A model generated the notes under the pieces. It made no database searches. It was not told where the DNA came from and was given only the letters and a program-made list of their open reading frames with translations. Positions 52,020-60,243 of a DNA stretch of 64,000 bases are shown in pieces. The position numbers and the translations under genes were made by a program. How positions within the stretch are numbered: the stretch's first letter is position 1; each line of letters begins with the position of its first letter. The stretch comes from Bacteroidota bacterium (GTDB lineage: Bacteria > Bacteroidota > Bacteroidia > Cytophagales > Cytophagaceae), in NCBI GenBank assembly GCA_023428135.1, contig JAEYZG010000009.1, forward strand, positions 1 through 64,000. Reading direction: 5' to 3'.

Positions 52020-52370
52020 TTATGCTTCTCCACTACCTGATTTCTCCAGGTTTATATCTTTGACAACATTGGATCCGGTTCTACCAGTGTCGATTTTATC
52101 GTAATCAATCTCATAAGGTAGTGATCCTGCGGATCCTTGTCCATCTGAAATGTTATTCTTTTTATTCTTAATTTTTCCTGTTCCTATAAAATCTCCTCCT
52201 TCTTCCCCTTCTCCGGAGGATAGTCCATTGTGAATTTCTTCATCTGCATCTTCAGAAGTGTCAACCATAAAATCTCCGGCTTCTTCTCCTAATCCTGAAG
52301 AAAGTCCGGGATGTTCATCTCTTTCTTTCTCAGCTACTATTTCTTCTATGTCCCGGTGTTTTGTTTTCAT
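52020..52370 (-). CDS. Small acidic, probably disordered protein with internal repeat
   Basis: The start is set at ATG 52370 (MKTKHRDIEEIVAEKERDEH); ATG 52418 would add 16 residues. The 116-residue protein is hydrophilic, with two copies of G-L-S-S-G-x-G-E-E-x-G-D-F (about 24-34 and 51-61). No signal peptide, membrane helix or domain is visible. It is the last gene of an operon with a lipoprotein and a trypsin-like protease. I do not recognise it; the repeated element might be a binding or processing motif. Confidence 0.6.
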   Translation of the reverse strand: MKTKHRDIEEIVAEKERDEHPGLSSGLGEEAGDFMVDTSEDADEEIHNGLSSGEGEEGGDFIGTGKIKNKKNNISDGQGSAGSLPYEIDYDKIDTGRTGSNVVKDINLEKSGSGEA

Positions 52371-52424
52371 AATTAATCCTTTGTATTCAAAACAAGTCTT
52401 GCAAGGGATTAATTTCACGCACTA

Positions 52425-52868
52425 TTAATTGGGCTGAATAATTTGAGGATACGGACTTATCTTAACCGAATAATTCTCGGATATTTTTCTGAGCGGAGAA
52501 AGGTCAAATTGCAAGGTGTCTAATAATAATCTTCTGCAATGGTCGTCTGTAGTGAGATGGAGGAGGTGCAACTCAAAAATGGAGTTGGAAGGCTTGCCAT
52601 TGCTCCTCAATTCAAATTTATGCTGTCTGCATCCACCACCATATTTAACCGCAACAGTTAATATGTCTTTAGTGATTTTGGAAGATAAAATGTCATAATC
52701 AGGTGCTCGAAAACCTGATGTGGAGTCTTTCACTATCTGTATCGCCGGATATTTACTATTTTCTTCAATAGGTGCTGTAGCTGCAGGCCCTTTTTTGCAA
52801 GAGGTGTTTATAACGAAGATAAATAGTAATAGCGCCTTTATGTAATTTTTAAAGTTCAACTTACTCAT
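52425..52868 (-). CDS. Small lipoprotein of unknown function
   Basis: The 147-residue protein has a lipoprotein signal (lipobox Cys near residue 24 in INTSC). The conserved-looking core is YGGGCRQHKFEL-x-x-x-G and LLHLTTDDHCRRLLLDTLQFDLSPL, with two Cys and several His that could bind metal or form a disulfide. This pattern recurs in Bacteroidota lipoproteins without a name known to me. Its ATG overlaps the stop of the protease gene (TAATG), so translation is coupled. Confidence 0.7.
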   Translation of the reverse strand: MSKLNFKNYIKALLLFIFVINTSCKKGPAATAPIEENSKYPAIQIVKDSTSGFRAPDYDILSSKITKDILTVAVKYGGGCRQHKFELRSNGKPSNSIFELHLLHLTTDDHCRRLLLDTLQFDLSPLRKISENYSVKISPYPQIIQPN

Positions 52869-53920
52869 TAATTTTTGTAGAATTTACCTGAGATTATTTG
52901 ATTTCCGTTCTGTATCATTATGATGTAAAAGCCATCTTTAAGAGCATTCAGATTAACTTCATTGTTATCAATAGAACCTTTGCAAAGCAAACGTCCACAA
53001 ACGTCATAAATGGAGTAATCTCCTATAATTACGGAAGAGTTGAGGTAAAGAGAACCATTCAGAACAGTGCCTACATTTTGGGACTGAGTAATTGAAGTCA
53101 CTATTGCATTAGCCTGTATCCAGTCTGCATAATTTGCAACCCTGGTATACACTCCCGGCTGGTTGGGTGCTGAACAAGCTCCACCCCAGCTAACGATACC
53201 AGTCTGAATGGTTTTATTTTGATTAACATCCTTGAAAACAAGAGGGCCTCCGCTGTCTCCGGCACAAGCGTCTTTTCCTCCGGCAAGAAATCCTGCACAA
53301 AGCATATTTTCTGTCACTTCACCTTCATAAACCGCTTTGCTGTTGCAAACTGGATTTGAGATAACTTTTACCTCAACTTCCTGTAAAGTATCCGCAATAA
53401 GGGAGGTAGGTTGAGTATATCCCCAACCCATGACAGTACTGGTTAATCCGTTTTTGGTATAGGTTGTATCATCTTGGGCTGGTAAAGAAACTGGTGTATT
53501 GGTTACCGGACGTTCAAGCTGGACAAGTGCAAGGTCGCCGTCTACTGTGACTGGATCATATGTTGGGTGAATGATGATCTTTTTAATGTTAATCTTTTGA
53601 TATCCTGATTCAGGGTTGGTTAATGAGTAAAAGTCGATGAAAACACTTATCTCTGTTGGCTGATAGGGAATTGTATTTGAGTCTTCAGTAGTAACACAAT
53701 GAGCAGCAGTAAGTATCCATTCTTTGTTAATAATAGTTCCACCACAATATATTGAGCTCTTCAGTGCTGAAACATCGGAATAGCCAATACCAATCATCCA
53801 TGGATAAGCGCCTTTGGTGGCATTTTTCCCACCTATGATTCTTTTTATCTGTGCAGCTGCTGAAAAAGTCAGAAAATGGAATAAAATAATAGTTAGTATG
53901 ATTGGTAGAGTCTTTTTCAT
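52868..53920 (-). CDS. Secreted trypsin-like serine protease (S1) with C-terminal sorting-like domain
   Basis: The 350-residue protein has a signal peptide, a short propeptide ending R27 before IIGG, and a chymotrypsin-fold S1A domain with complete triad H74 (TAAHC), D129 (DGDLALV) and S223 (GDSGGP). D217 six residues before the Ser indicates trypsin-like cleavage after Arg/Lys. The about 75-residue C-terminus (IGDYSIYDVCGRLLCKG, then L-K-D-G-F-Y-I-I-M-I) resembles a T9SS type A signal. It is the first gene of a three-gene operon. Such proteases are uncommon in bacteria but known in gliding Bacteroidota. Confidence 0.9.
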   Translation of the reverse strand: MKKTLPIILTIILFHFLTFSAAAQIKRIIGGKNATKGAYPWMIGIGYSDVSALKSSIYCGGTIINKEWILTAAHCVTTEDSNTIPYQPTEISVFIDFYSLTNPESGYQKINIKKIIIHPTYDPVTVDGDLALVQLERPVTNTPVSLPAQDDTTYTKNGLTSTVMGWGYTQPTSLIADTLQEVEVKVISNPVCNSKAVYEGEVTENMLCAGFLAGGKDACAGDSGGPLVFKDVNQNKTIQTGIVSWGGACSAPNQPGVYTRVANYADWIQANAIVTSITQSQNVGTVLNGSLYLNSSVIIGDYSIYDVCGRLLCKGSIDNNEVNLNALKDGFYIIMIQNGNQIISGKFYKN

Positions 53921-53983
53921 CTATATTATTTTGATTTTTATAATAGCTTAAAAGGGTAAAAATGTTTTTTGTAAGAAAAAGTA

Positions 53984-54004
53984 AAGGCTGATTTTGTCAG
54001 CCTT
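53984..54004 (-). terminator. Intrinsic terminator overlapping the M48 stop codon
   Basis: On the minus strand AAGGCTGA and TCAGCCTT form an 8-bp stem with a 5-base loop, followed by a T-rich run. The last two bases of the stem are part of the stop codon at 54003-54005. Confidence 0.75.
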
Positions 54005-54800
54005 AGTTTTTGGTATTCAGTAGTTTTACAATTTCTTTATGCTTTTCAGTGCTAGTGTCTCCTTCTTTAGAACCAAGTTCTTTCCATCTAGAATTTATAT
54101 CGTCAATGCGGTCTTGAGAAGCTGGGTGGGTGCTTAGAAAGTCAGGAATGTTGCTATGATCCTTTTCTTCTTTGATCAGTTTCTTGAAAAATCCACCAAC
54201 TCCTCTGGGGTCATATGGAGTGTCGTAAAGATATTCTACAGCATTTTTATCAGCTTCTTTTTCATCTCCGCGGCTAAATTTTAAAGAGAGGAGTTGTTGT
54301 CCGACATTAATTAGATCTCTGAAGTCCGAACCAAATATCAAGGAGATTAATACACCTGTGCCATAGGATTCCGCCAGTTGTTTTACAGTATGTCTGTTTT
54401 CGGCATGTGCTATTTCATGAGCAAGTACACCTGCAAGCTCGGATTCTGAATCGACATACTTAATTAGGCCTGTATATACATAAATATAGCCACCTGCAAC
54501 ACAGAAGGCGTTAAGTGTTTTGTCGTCCTCAATAATTTTTATGGTATAGGGAAACTGATCTTTGTATTTTATTTTATCAGAATTTATTAACTGATTTCTG
54601 ATGTTTTCTACATAGGAATAAACTTCTTTATTCTTTTCCGGATCAAGTACAGGATATTCGGATTGACTTTCATTGATCTGATAGGAAAATTGTTCTCCTA
54701 GATTTTTATCAATATCCAGTGGGATCATCTCCATTACTGCATTGCAGCTGGAAAAGACCATAACTATCAGAAGGAAATACCACTTTTTTAAAAAAAACAT
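54003..54800 (-). CDS. M48-family metalloprotease, lipoprotein
   Basis: The 265-residue protein has a lipoprotein signal (lipobox Cys 19, VFSSC), then a gluzincin domain with zinc ligands H128 and H132 in HEIAH (128-132) and the third ligand Glu in the later EKEAD motif. It resembles BepA/LoiP-type periplasmic proteases that degrade misassembled outer membrane proteins. There is no TPR domain, unlike BepA. It is monocistronic, closed by its own terminator. Confidence 0.9.
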   Translation of the reverse strand: MFFLKKWYFLLIVMVFSSCNAVMEMIPLDIDKNLGEQFSYQINESQSEYPVLDPEKNKEVYSYVENIRNQLINSDKIKYKDQFPYTIKIIEDDKTLNAFCVAGGYIYVYTGLIKYVDSESELAGVLAHEIAHAENRHTVKQLAESYGTGVLISLIFGSDFRDLINVGQQLLSLKFSRGDEKEADKNAVEYLYDTPYDPRGVGGFFKKLIKEEKDHSNIPDFLSTHPASQDRIDDINSRWKELGSKEGDTSTEKHKEIVKLLNTKN

Positions 54801-54984
54801 GGATGCTGTATTTAATAAGAGTTCAGTAAAATTTAAACGAATATAAATTTAGAAAAAATCTGTAAAGGCAAATAATTCTTTTTGTATTGTCTCATTGAAC
54901 TGGCTTTTTCACTTATTCAAAGCTCAGGTTGGCTAATTCCAGGTGGAATCTAATTTTCATTCATTTTACCTTTCCTGAAAAAAA

Positions 54985-55692
54985 ATGAATAAAATGAGCA
55001 GATTAAAATTGTTTGTATTAGCCATTGCAATCTTTTCAATGAACATTGCTTCAAGTCAGGCTCTTATTGAACAGGAGGAGAATTCTCACATTGATGTTGT
55101 CGGAACTGCCATCAAAGAAATTGTTCCGGATGAAATTTACCTAAGTATCATCATCAAAGAGCGATATGATGGAAAGGAGAAAATAGATGTTGAAAGTCAG
55201 GAAATACAACTCAGAAACTCCTTAAAGGAAATTGGTTTCGATCTTAATAATTTTTATTTGTCTGATGTTAATGCGGACTATGTGAAGATCAAATGGAGAT
55301 CAAAAGATCTGTTAAGTCAGAAAGAATATACACTTAAGGTAGATGGAGCTACTACTGTTGGTAAAGTGTATATTCAGCTGGATAAACTGAAAATCTTTGA
55401 TGCTTCGATTTGGAAGGTTTATCATTCTAAAATGGATAGCCTGACTAAAGAAACGAATATAACAGCTATTAAAGCTGCAAAAGCAAAGGCTGATTATCTT
55501 TTAGGTGCATTGGGGGAGCAAACAGGAAAGGTTATTTGGGTGAATGATTCGGGTGTATCTGTTGCTCCGGTTTTGTATGTCAATTCAAATGAATGCTCTG
55601 ATTTAAGTTATGGTAAGTTTAAGAATGATGAGCTTCGATTTCAGAAAATAAAAATATCTGCAAGTATTCAGGTTGAATTCCTTATAAAATAA
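54985..55692 (+). CDS. SIMPL-domain (DUF541) periplasmic protein
   Basis: The 235-residue protein has a signal peptide (cleaved near SSQA) and a SIMPL domain (about 34-233): I-D-V-V-G-T-A-x-K-E-I-V-P-D-E-I-Y-L-S-I-I-I-K at the start, repeated mixed alpha/beta segments with AIKAAKAKADYLLGALGE, and a final strand ISASIQVEFLI. SIMPL proteins (YggE type) are linked to oxidative stress tolerance in some bacteria, but the biochemical role is unclear. An alternative start is the Met at residue 4. It is convergent with the ammonium transporter. Confidence 0.85.
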   Translation: MNKMSRLKLFVLAIAIFSMNIASSQALIEQEENSHIDVVGTAIKEIVPDEIYLSIIIKERYDGKEKIDVESQEIQLRNSLKEIGFDLNNFYLSDVNADYVKIKWRSKDLLSQKEYTLKVDGATTVGKVYIQLDKLKIFDASIWKVYHSKMDSLTKETNITAIKAAKAKADYLLGALGEQTGKVIWVNDSGVSVAPVLYVNSNECSDLSYGKFKNDELRFQKIKISASIQVEFLIK

Positions 55693-55732
55693 GTAGTTAG
55701 TAGTGTGAAGGTGAGTAGTTTTTATGAGAATA

Positions 55733-55765
55733 AAAAAAGCTGCCTCGTTACAGGGGCAGCTTTTT
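55733..55765. terminator. Bidirectional intrinsic terminator
   Basis: GCTGCC (55739-55744) pairs with GGCAGC (55755-55760) with a 10-base loop, flanked by an A run and a T run. It closes the SIMPL gene and the convergent amt gene. Confidence 0.85.
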
Positions 55766-55786
55766 GATTTATCAAATTCAGAAGTA

Positions 55787-57109
55787 TTAAACCACAAGTA
55801 CTTTTTCTTCGTGTTGAGAAAGATCCAATCCTTCTTTTTCTTCTTCCTCTGTTACTCTTAGAGGAGCGATAAAGTTCGTAACAACAAGAAGTATGTAAGA
55901 ACCTACGAAAGAGAATGCTACCACAATTCCTAATGCGATAAGGTGCGATACGAAAAGAGTTGTTTCTCCGAAGGCAAGACCGTTTCCGGTAGCGTTGGCA
56001 GAGTTTACAGCAGTGTGTGCAAAGATGGCAGTGAAGAGCATTCCACTCATTCCACCTACACCGTGGCAAGGGAAAACATCAAGTGTATCATCGATGCCGG
56101 TTTTAGCTCTCAGGCCTACAACGATATTACTGATTAAGCTTGAGGCAACACCTATTACAAGACTTGAAGCAATTGTAACGAAACCGGCAGCGGGAGTGAT
56201 TGCTACAAGTCCCACAACTACACCTATACAGAATCCCATTGCAGATGGTTTTTTACCTTTAACAGAGTCAAATAGAACCCATGCTATACCAGCTGCAGCT
56301 GCAGCAATGTTAGTAGTAGCGAAGGCAGAAGCGGCAAGTGCAGAAGCTCCAACCGCAGAACCAGCGTTAAAACCGAACCATCCGAACCATAGTAATCCTG
56401 TACCTAATAACACAAATGGAATGTTTGCAGGAGTAGCTTCAACGTTTTCTTTTCTTTTGCCAAGGTAGATGGCAGCAGCAAGAGCAGCACAACCAGCAGA
56501 GATGTGAACTACGGTTCCGCCGGCGAAATCAAGAACCCCCATTTTGCATAGGAATCCTTCCGGATGCCATGTCCAGTGTGCAATCGGAGCATAGATCAAT
56601 ATGCTGAAAAGACATGCAAAAAGAATATATGACGTGAATTTAATTCTTTCTGAGAATGATCCTGTTATCAATGCAGGTGTGATCACCGCAAATTTTAACT
56701 GGAAGAAGGCAAAAAGAACCAAAGGAATTGTTGCTGCCGCTGGCCAAGGCTTTCCGTCCAATACATTCTGGAACATAAAGAATGATGTTGGGTCGCCGAT
56801 AAAACCTCCAATGTCTTCACCGAAGGCAAGGCTGAAACCAACAGTAATCCATAGTACAGAAATGATACCCATACATATGAAACTTTGTAACATAGTGGAG
56901 ATAACGTTTTTAGGGTTAACCATTCCACCGTAAAAAAGTGCAAGTCCGGGAGTCATTAGTAGTACAAGTGCAGCGGCTGCCAGCATCCAGGCGATATCAC
57001 CTGTGTCTAGGCCTTCTGTTTCGATTGATTTTGGAACACCCGGGAAAGCAAACGCCAGTGCAGTAACAACCAGCAAGACCGCAAATGGGACAATTGATAG
57101 TTTTTTCAT
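55787..57109 (-). CDS. amt: Ammonium transporter AmtB type
   Basis: The 440-residue protein has a signal-like first helix and 11 further membrane helices. The Amt signature (D-F-A-G-G-T-V-V-H-I-S-A-G) is visible at about 190-205, with the twin-His pore histidine in VHISAG and the second in CHGVGG. It imports ammonium across the inner membrane. The C-terminal tail is acidic and ends in a Leu/Glu-rich stretch. No glnK (PII) gene lies directly beside it; the usual partner may be elsewhere. It is monocistronic. Confidence 0.93.
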   Translation of the reverse strand: MKKLSIVPFAVLLVVTALAFAFPGVPKSIETEGLDTGDIAWMLAAAALVLLMTPGLALFYGGMVNPKNVISTMLQSFICMGIISVLWITVGFSLAFGEDIGGFIGDPTSFFMFQNVLDGKPWPAAATIPLVLFAFFQLKFAVITPALITGSFSERIKFTSYILFACLFSILIYAPIAHWTWHPEGFLCKMGVLDFAGGTVVHISAGCAALAAAIYLGKRKENVEATPANIPFVLLGTGLLWFGWFGFNAGSAVGASALAASAFATTNIAAAAAGIAWVLFDSVKGKKPSAMGFCIGVVVGLVAITPAAGFVTIASSLVIGVASSLISNIVVGLRAKTGIDDTLDVFPCHGVGGMSGMLFTAIFAHTAVNSANATGNGLAFGETTLFVSHLIALGIVVAFSFVGSYILLVVTNFIAPLRVTEEEEKEGLDLSQHEEKVLVV

Positions 57110-57741
57110 AAGGTAGTTAAAATTTAGTAAAGGTTAATTGTGAACTAAAATTAGTAAATTTTATTAAAACAAGTAAAATTTTTGGGTATAAAATTTATAA
57201 AATATATTTATTGTCGCTTTTGTGCTTAAAATTTTACCTTGTTTTGAATAAAAATAGTAAAAAGCCATATTACTACCTAATTTTTTAAAGTAGAATTTTT
57301 TCTAGATTAATAAATTCCTGAACTTCTGTTATTTAAAAATGCCAATTTTGAGCAATTTGGGCATTTTTTGAGGTGTCCAAGATGAAAAATATAATTTTTA
57401 TAAATGATATACCCAATTTTTGACGGTATGTTTGTTGGATTTATAAGTTTTGTTAAGTTTTTGTGTATAAAAAATGTCCAATTAATTATTTAGAGGAGTC
57501 AGTTTTTAAAAAATGGTTTTAATTTAAAGTACTTTATTAAACTGTTACACCTTATATAATATGTAAATGGATAATTTCAGCTGTTCTTATTATAATGAGA
57601 AATATTTCTCCGCTTAGGCATCCCTTTTTATTCTTGTCGATTCATTCGTGTTCTTCATCTAGTTCTTATAGGTAATACCGGTAATCTTTAGTCTTTTCAA
57701 ATAGCCCACCCGTATTAGAAGTATTTTAAATCTGAATTTTT
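57110..57741. other. 632-base AT-rich intergenic region with one hairpin
   Basis: No gene is visible between the divergent amt and 57742 genes; the longest ATG frame seen is under 20 codons. AAAAATGCC (57335-57343) pairs with GGCATTTTT (57360-57368) and is followed by T, so it is a terminator-like element with no annotated gene in front of it. Confidence 0.55.
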
Positions 57742-59439
57742 ATGGATACCAAAAAGAAAACTGTCATCATTTTTGGGGGAGGTATCGGAGGGTTGAGCGC
57801 TGCTCATGAATTAATCAACAGAGGGTTTAATGTCATTGTATTTGAATCAAAGGACATTCCCGGAGGTAAAGCAAGAAGTCTACCTGTGTTAAATTCCGGT
57901 AAAGATGGTCGGAAAGATCTGCCAGGAGAACATGGTTTCCGCTTTTTCCCAAAGTTTTACAAGCACATCATCGCGACTATGGAAGAAATTCCATATGGTG
58001 ATAATAAAAACGGTGTAGCTGATAATCTTGTGGATACCACTCGTATTCAAATGGCGAGGTTCGGTAAGGAGCCTGTTTTAATGCCGGCCAGGTTTCCGAG
58101 GTCCTTGCGAGAGTTTATTCAGATACTTGCCGATGGGCTTGATCTTAATCTTGGTCTTTCTACTGAAGAAAAAGCCCTGTTTGCAAAAAAGATCTGGCAA
58201 TTAATGACCAGTTGTAAAGAAAGAAGAAAGCATGAGTATGAAAGGATCAGCTGGTGGGAGTATCTGGATGCTGATCAGCAATCTCCTGCTTATCAAAGTA
58301 TTTTTGCCAAAGGCCTCACTCGGACCCTGGTGGCAGCAAGGGCAGAAGAGGCAAGTACCAAAACAGGAGGTGATATTTTTATCCAGCTTTTATTTGATAT
58401 AGCTAAACCTGGCATTAGTTGCGACAGAGTGTTATGTGGTCCTACTAATGAAGTCTGGATTGATCCCTGGCTTGAGTACCTAAAAAAGAAAGGTGTTGAT
58501 TACAGATTTAATTCAAGGGTGCTGAGCATCAATTGTGCTGATAATGCAATTAAAAGTGTCACCATTTCCTGTAATGGAAAGCAACAAGAGTTTACTGCAG
58601 ATTATTACATCTCAGCAGTACCTGTAGAAGTGATGGTCAGTCTGCTTAACGATGATCTGGTAAAAATTGATCCTACATTAAATTACCTCAAAACCCTCAG
58701 TCAAAATGTTTCATGGATGAATGGAACACAGTTTTATCTTAATACTAATATTGATTCAGTTCCAGGTCATTCAATATATATAGACACACCCTGGGCTCTG
58801 ACTTCCATCTATCAATGTCAGTTCTGGAGAAAATTTAATATTGCTGAGCATGGCGACGGTAAGGTCAAAGGTATATTATCTGTAGATGTTTCGGACTGGA
58901 ATACTCCTGGTATTCTTTATAATAAGCCCGCCAAAGAATGTACGAAAGAGGAAATTATTAAAGAGATCTGGGAGCAGTTAAAAAGAAGTCTGAATGTCAA
59001 TGGTAAGGAAGTTCTGAAAGATGAATATATCCATTCATCATTTATTGATCCGGATATTGTTTTTGAAAGTCCTATGCGCAATGAAGAGCCGTTATTGGTC
59101 AATTGTACCAATTCCTGGGATTTGAGGCCATATGCATACACTCAGGTTCCCAATCTTTTCCTGGCATCTGATTATGTAAAAACCAATACGGATCTTGCTA
59201 CTATGGAAGGTGCCAATGAAGCTGCCAGGAGAGCTGTCAATAGTATATTGGATGCATCCGGGTCAAAGGCGCCTAAGTGTAAGATATGGGACCTCCATGA
59301 ACCAGCCATATTTGCACTGCTTAGATGGAGAGATATGCAGCGATATAAAAAAGGATTGCCATGGTCGCATCAACAGCCATTTTTAATTAAAGTACTTCAT
59401 AAAATAAGGTTCTGGTTCTATGAAAAGTCAGGGCGATAA
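57742..59439 (+). CDS. FAD-dependent HpnE/phytoene-desaturase-like oxidoreductase
   Basis: The 565-residue protein has an N-terminal FAD dinucleotide motif (GGGIGGLSAAHELINRG, 12-28; reported core GGGIGGLSAA), an amine-oxidase-type body, and a C-terminal FAD-binding region with LFLASDYVKTNTDLATMEGA. This is the family of hydroxysqualene dehydroxylase HpnE, carotenoid desaturases and related isoprenoid flavoenzymes. The 565-residue size is longer than HpnE, and an atypical tail of about 60 residues is rich in Trp, Arg and Phe. It is followed after 42 bases by a membrane protein resembling terpene cyclases; a shared isoprenoid pathway is inferred. Confidence 0.85.
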   Translation: MDTKKKTVIIFGGGIGGLSAAHELINRGFNVIVFESKDIPGGKARSLPVLNSGKDGRKDLPGEHGFRFFPKFYKHIIATMEEIPYGDNKNGVADNLVDTTRIQMARFGKEPVLMPARFPRSLREFIQILADGLDLNLGLSTEEKALFAKKIWQLMTSCKERRKHEYERISWWEYLDADQQSPAYQSIFAKGLTRTLVAARAEEASTKTGGDIFIQLLFDIAKPGISCDRVLCGPTNEVWIDPWLEYLKKKGVDYRFNSRVLSINCADNAIKSVTISCNGKQQEFTADYYISAVPVEVMVSLLNDDLVKIDPTLNYLKTLSQNVSWMNGTQFYLNTNIDSVPGHSIYIDTPWALTSIYQCQFWRKFNIAEHGDGKVKGILSVDVSDWNTPGILYNKPAKECTKEEIIKEIWEQLKRSLNVNGKEVLKDEYIHSSFIDPDIVFESPMRNEEPLLVNCTNSWDLRPYAYTQVPNLFLASDYVKTNTDLATMEGANEAARRAVNSILDASGSKAPKCKIWDLHEPAIFALLRWRDMQRYKKGLPWSHQQPFLIKVLHKIRFWFYEKSGR

Positions 59440-59481
59440 CTATGTGAATTTTTTAATTAACCATTTAAATCTTTTATACTT

Positions 59482-60171
59482 ATGGAAAAGCTTTTAAATC
59501 TTGAAGTGTATAGTCCTTTGGACTTAAGCTTGTTTGGAATATGCTGTATTTTTTGGTTTCTTGTTTACATTATTGTAATTGTAAATATCATTAAACATAA
59601 AGTGGTAGAAATCCCGGTAGCAGCAGTGGTTGCAAACTTTTCATGGGAGTTTCTATGGAGCTGGTGCTTTCATACCAATCTGGGAGAGCTTTTTCAATGG
59701 GGGTACAGGATATGGTTCTTTATGGATATCTTTATCATTTATAGTATTTTTAAATATGGCCATAAACAGTTTCAGCTAGAGCCATTTAAAAAGCAGTCTG
59801 TGGTAATTACAGCATTTGGTCTCGCCTTTTGGATGATTGGTCTGTACTTCCTAATTCCAGAGCATGATACAGACGGATTTGGAGCTTTTTCCGCTTATCT
59901 CATCAATACATATATGAGTGCATTTTACTGCTATCAGATTATTAGGCAGCCGGAATTCGGCATTTCTAAAGTAAATGGCTGGTTCAAAATGATTGGTACT
60001 GCAGGATGTTCCGCAATGATATATAATCATTTCTGGAATATTCCCGGATATAAAGGGTTAATGGCCTTATGCGCAATTACATTATTCCTTGATTTATGGT
60101 ACATATATTTACAGTATAGCCGGGTGGGAGAGAGCGTTAAAGAGGGAAAGGTGAGCTACACTCCGGCTTGA
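59482..60171 (+). CDS. Candidate Pyr4/PaxB-like membrane terpene cyclase
   Basis: The 229-residue protein has about seven membrane helices. It carries NFSWEFLWSW with W55-E56 and YRIWFFMD with D82, and the acidic residue D204 in LFLDLWYIY at the last helix. In fungal meroterpenoid cyclases of the Pyr4/PaxB class a Glu near residue 60 and an Asp near 215 are catalytic, and the distance here is similar. The match is by pattern, so confidence is limited. The neighbour upstream is an isoprenoid-type flavoenzyme, which supports a role in terpenoid biosynthesis. Confidence 0.55.
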   Translation: MEKLLNLEVYSPLDLSLFGICCIFWFLVYIIVIVNIIKHKVVEIPVAAVVANFSWEFLWSWCFHTNLGELFQWGYRIWFFMDIFIIYSIFKYGHKQFQLEPFKKQSVVITAFGLAFWMIGLYFLIPEHDTDGFGAFSAYLINTYMSAFYCYQIIRQPEFGISKVNGWFKMIGTAGCSAMIYNHFWNIPGYKGLMALCAITLFLDLWYIYLQYSRVGESVKEGKVSYTPA

Positions 60172-60212
60172 TGCAAAGCAGAAAGTTTCAAGATAAATTT
60201 TAAGTTAATACA

Positions 60213-60243
60213 TTGATGCCATCGCTTCAAGCGATGGCATCAA
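60213..60243. terminator. 15-bp perfect hairpin overlapping the photolyase stop codon
   Basis: TTGATGCCATCGCTT (60213-60227) and AAGCGATGGCATCAA (60229-60243) are perfect inverted copies. The last five codons of the photolyase gene form one arm, and the stop codon is at the centre. No long T run follows on either strand, so termination strength is uncertain. Confidence 0.55.
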
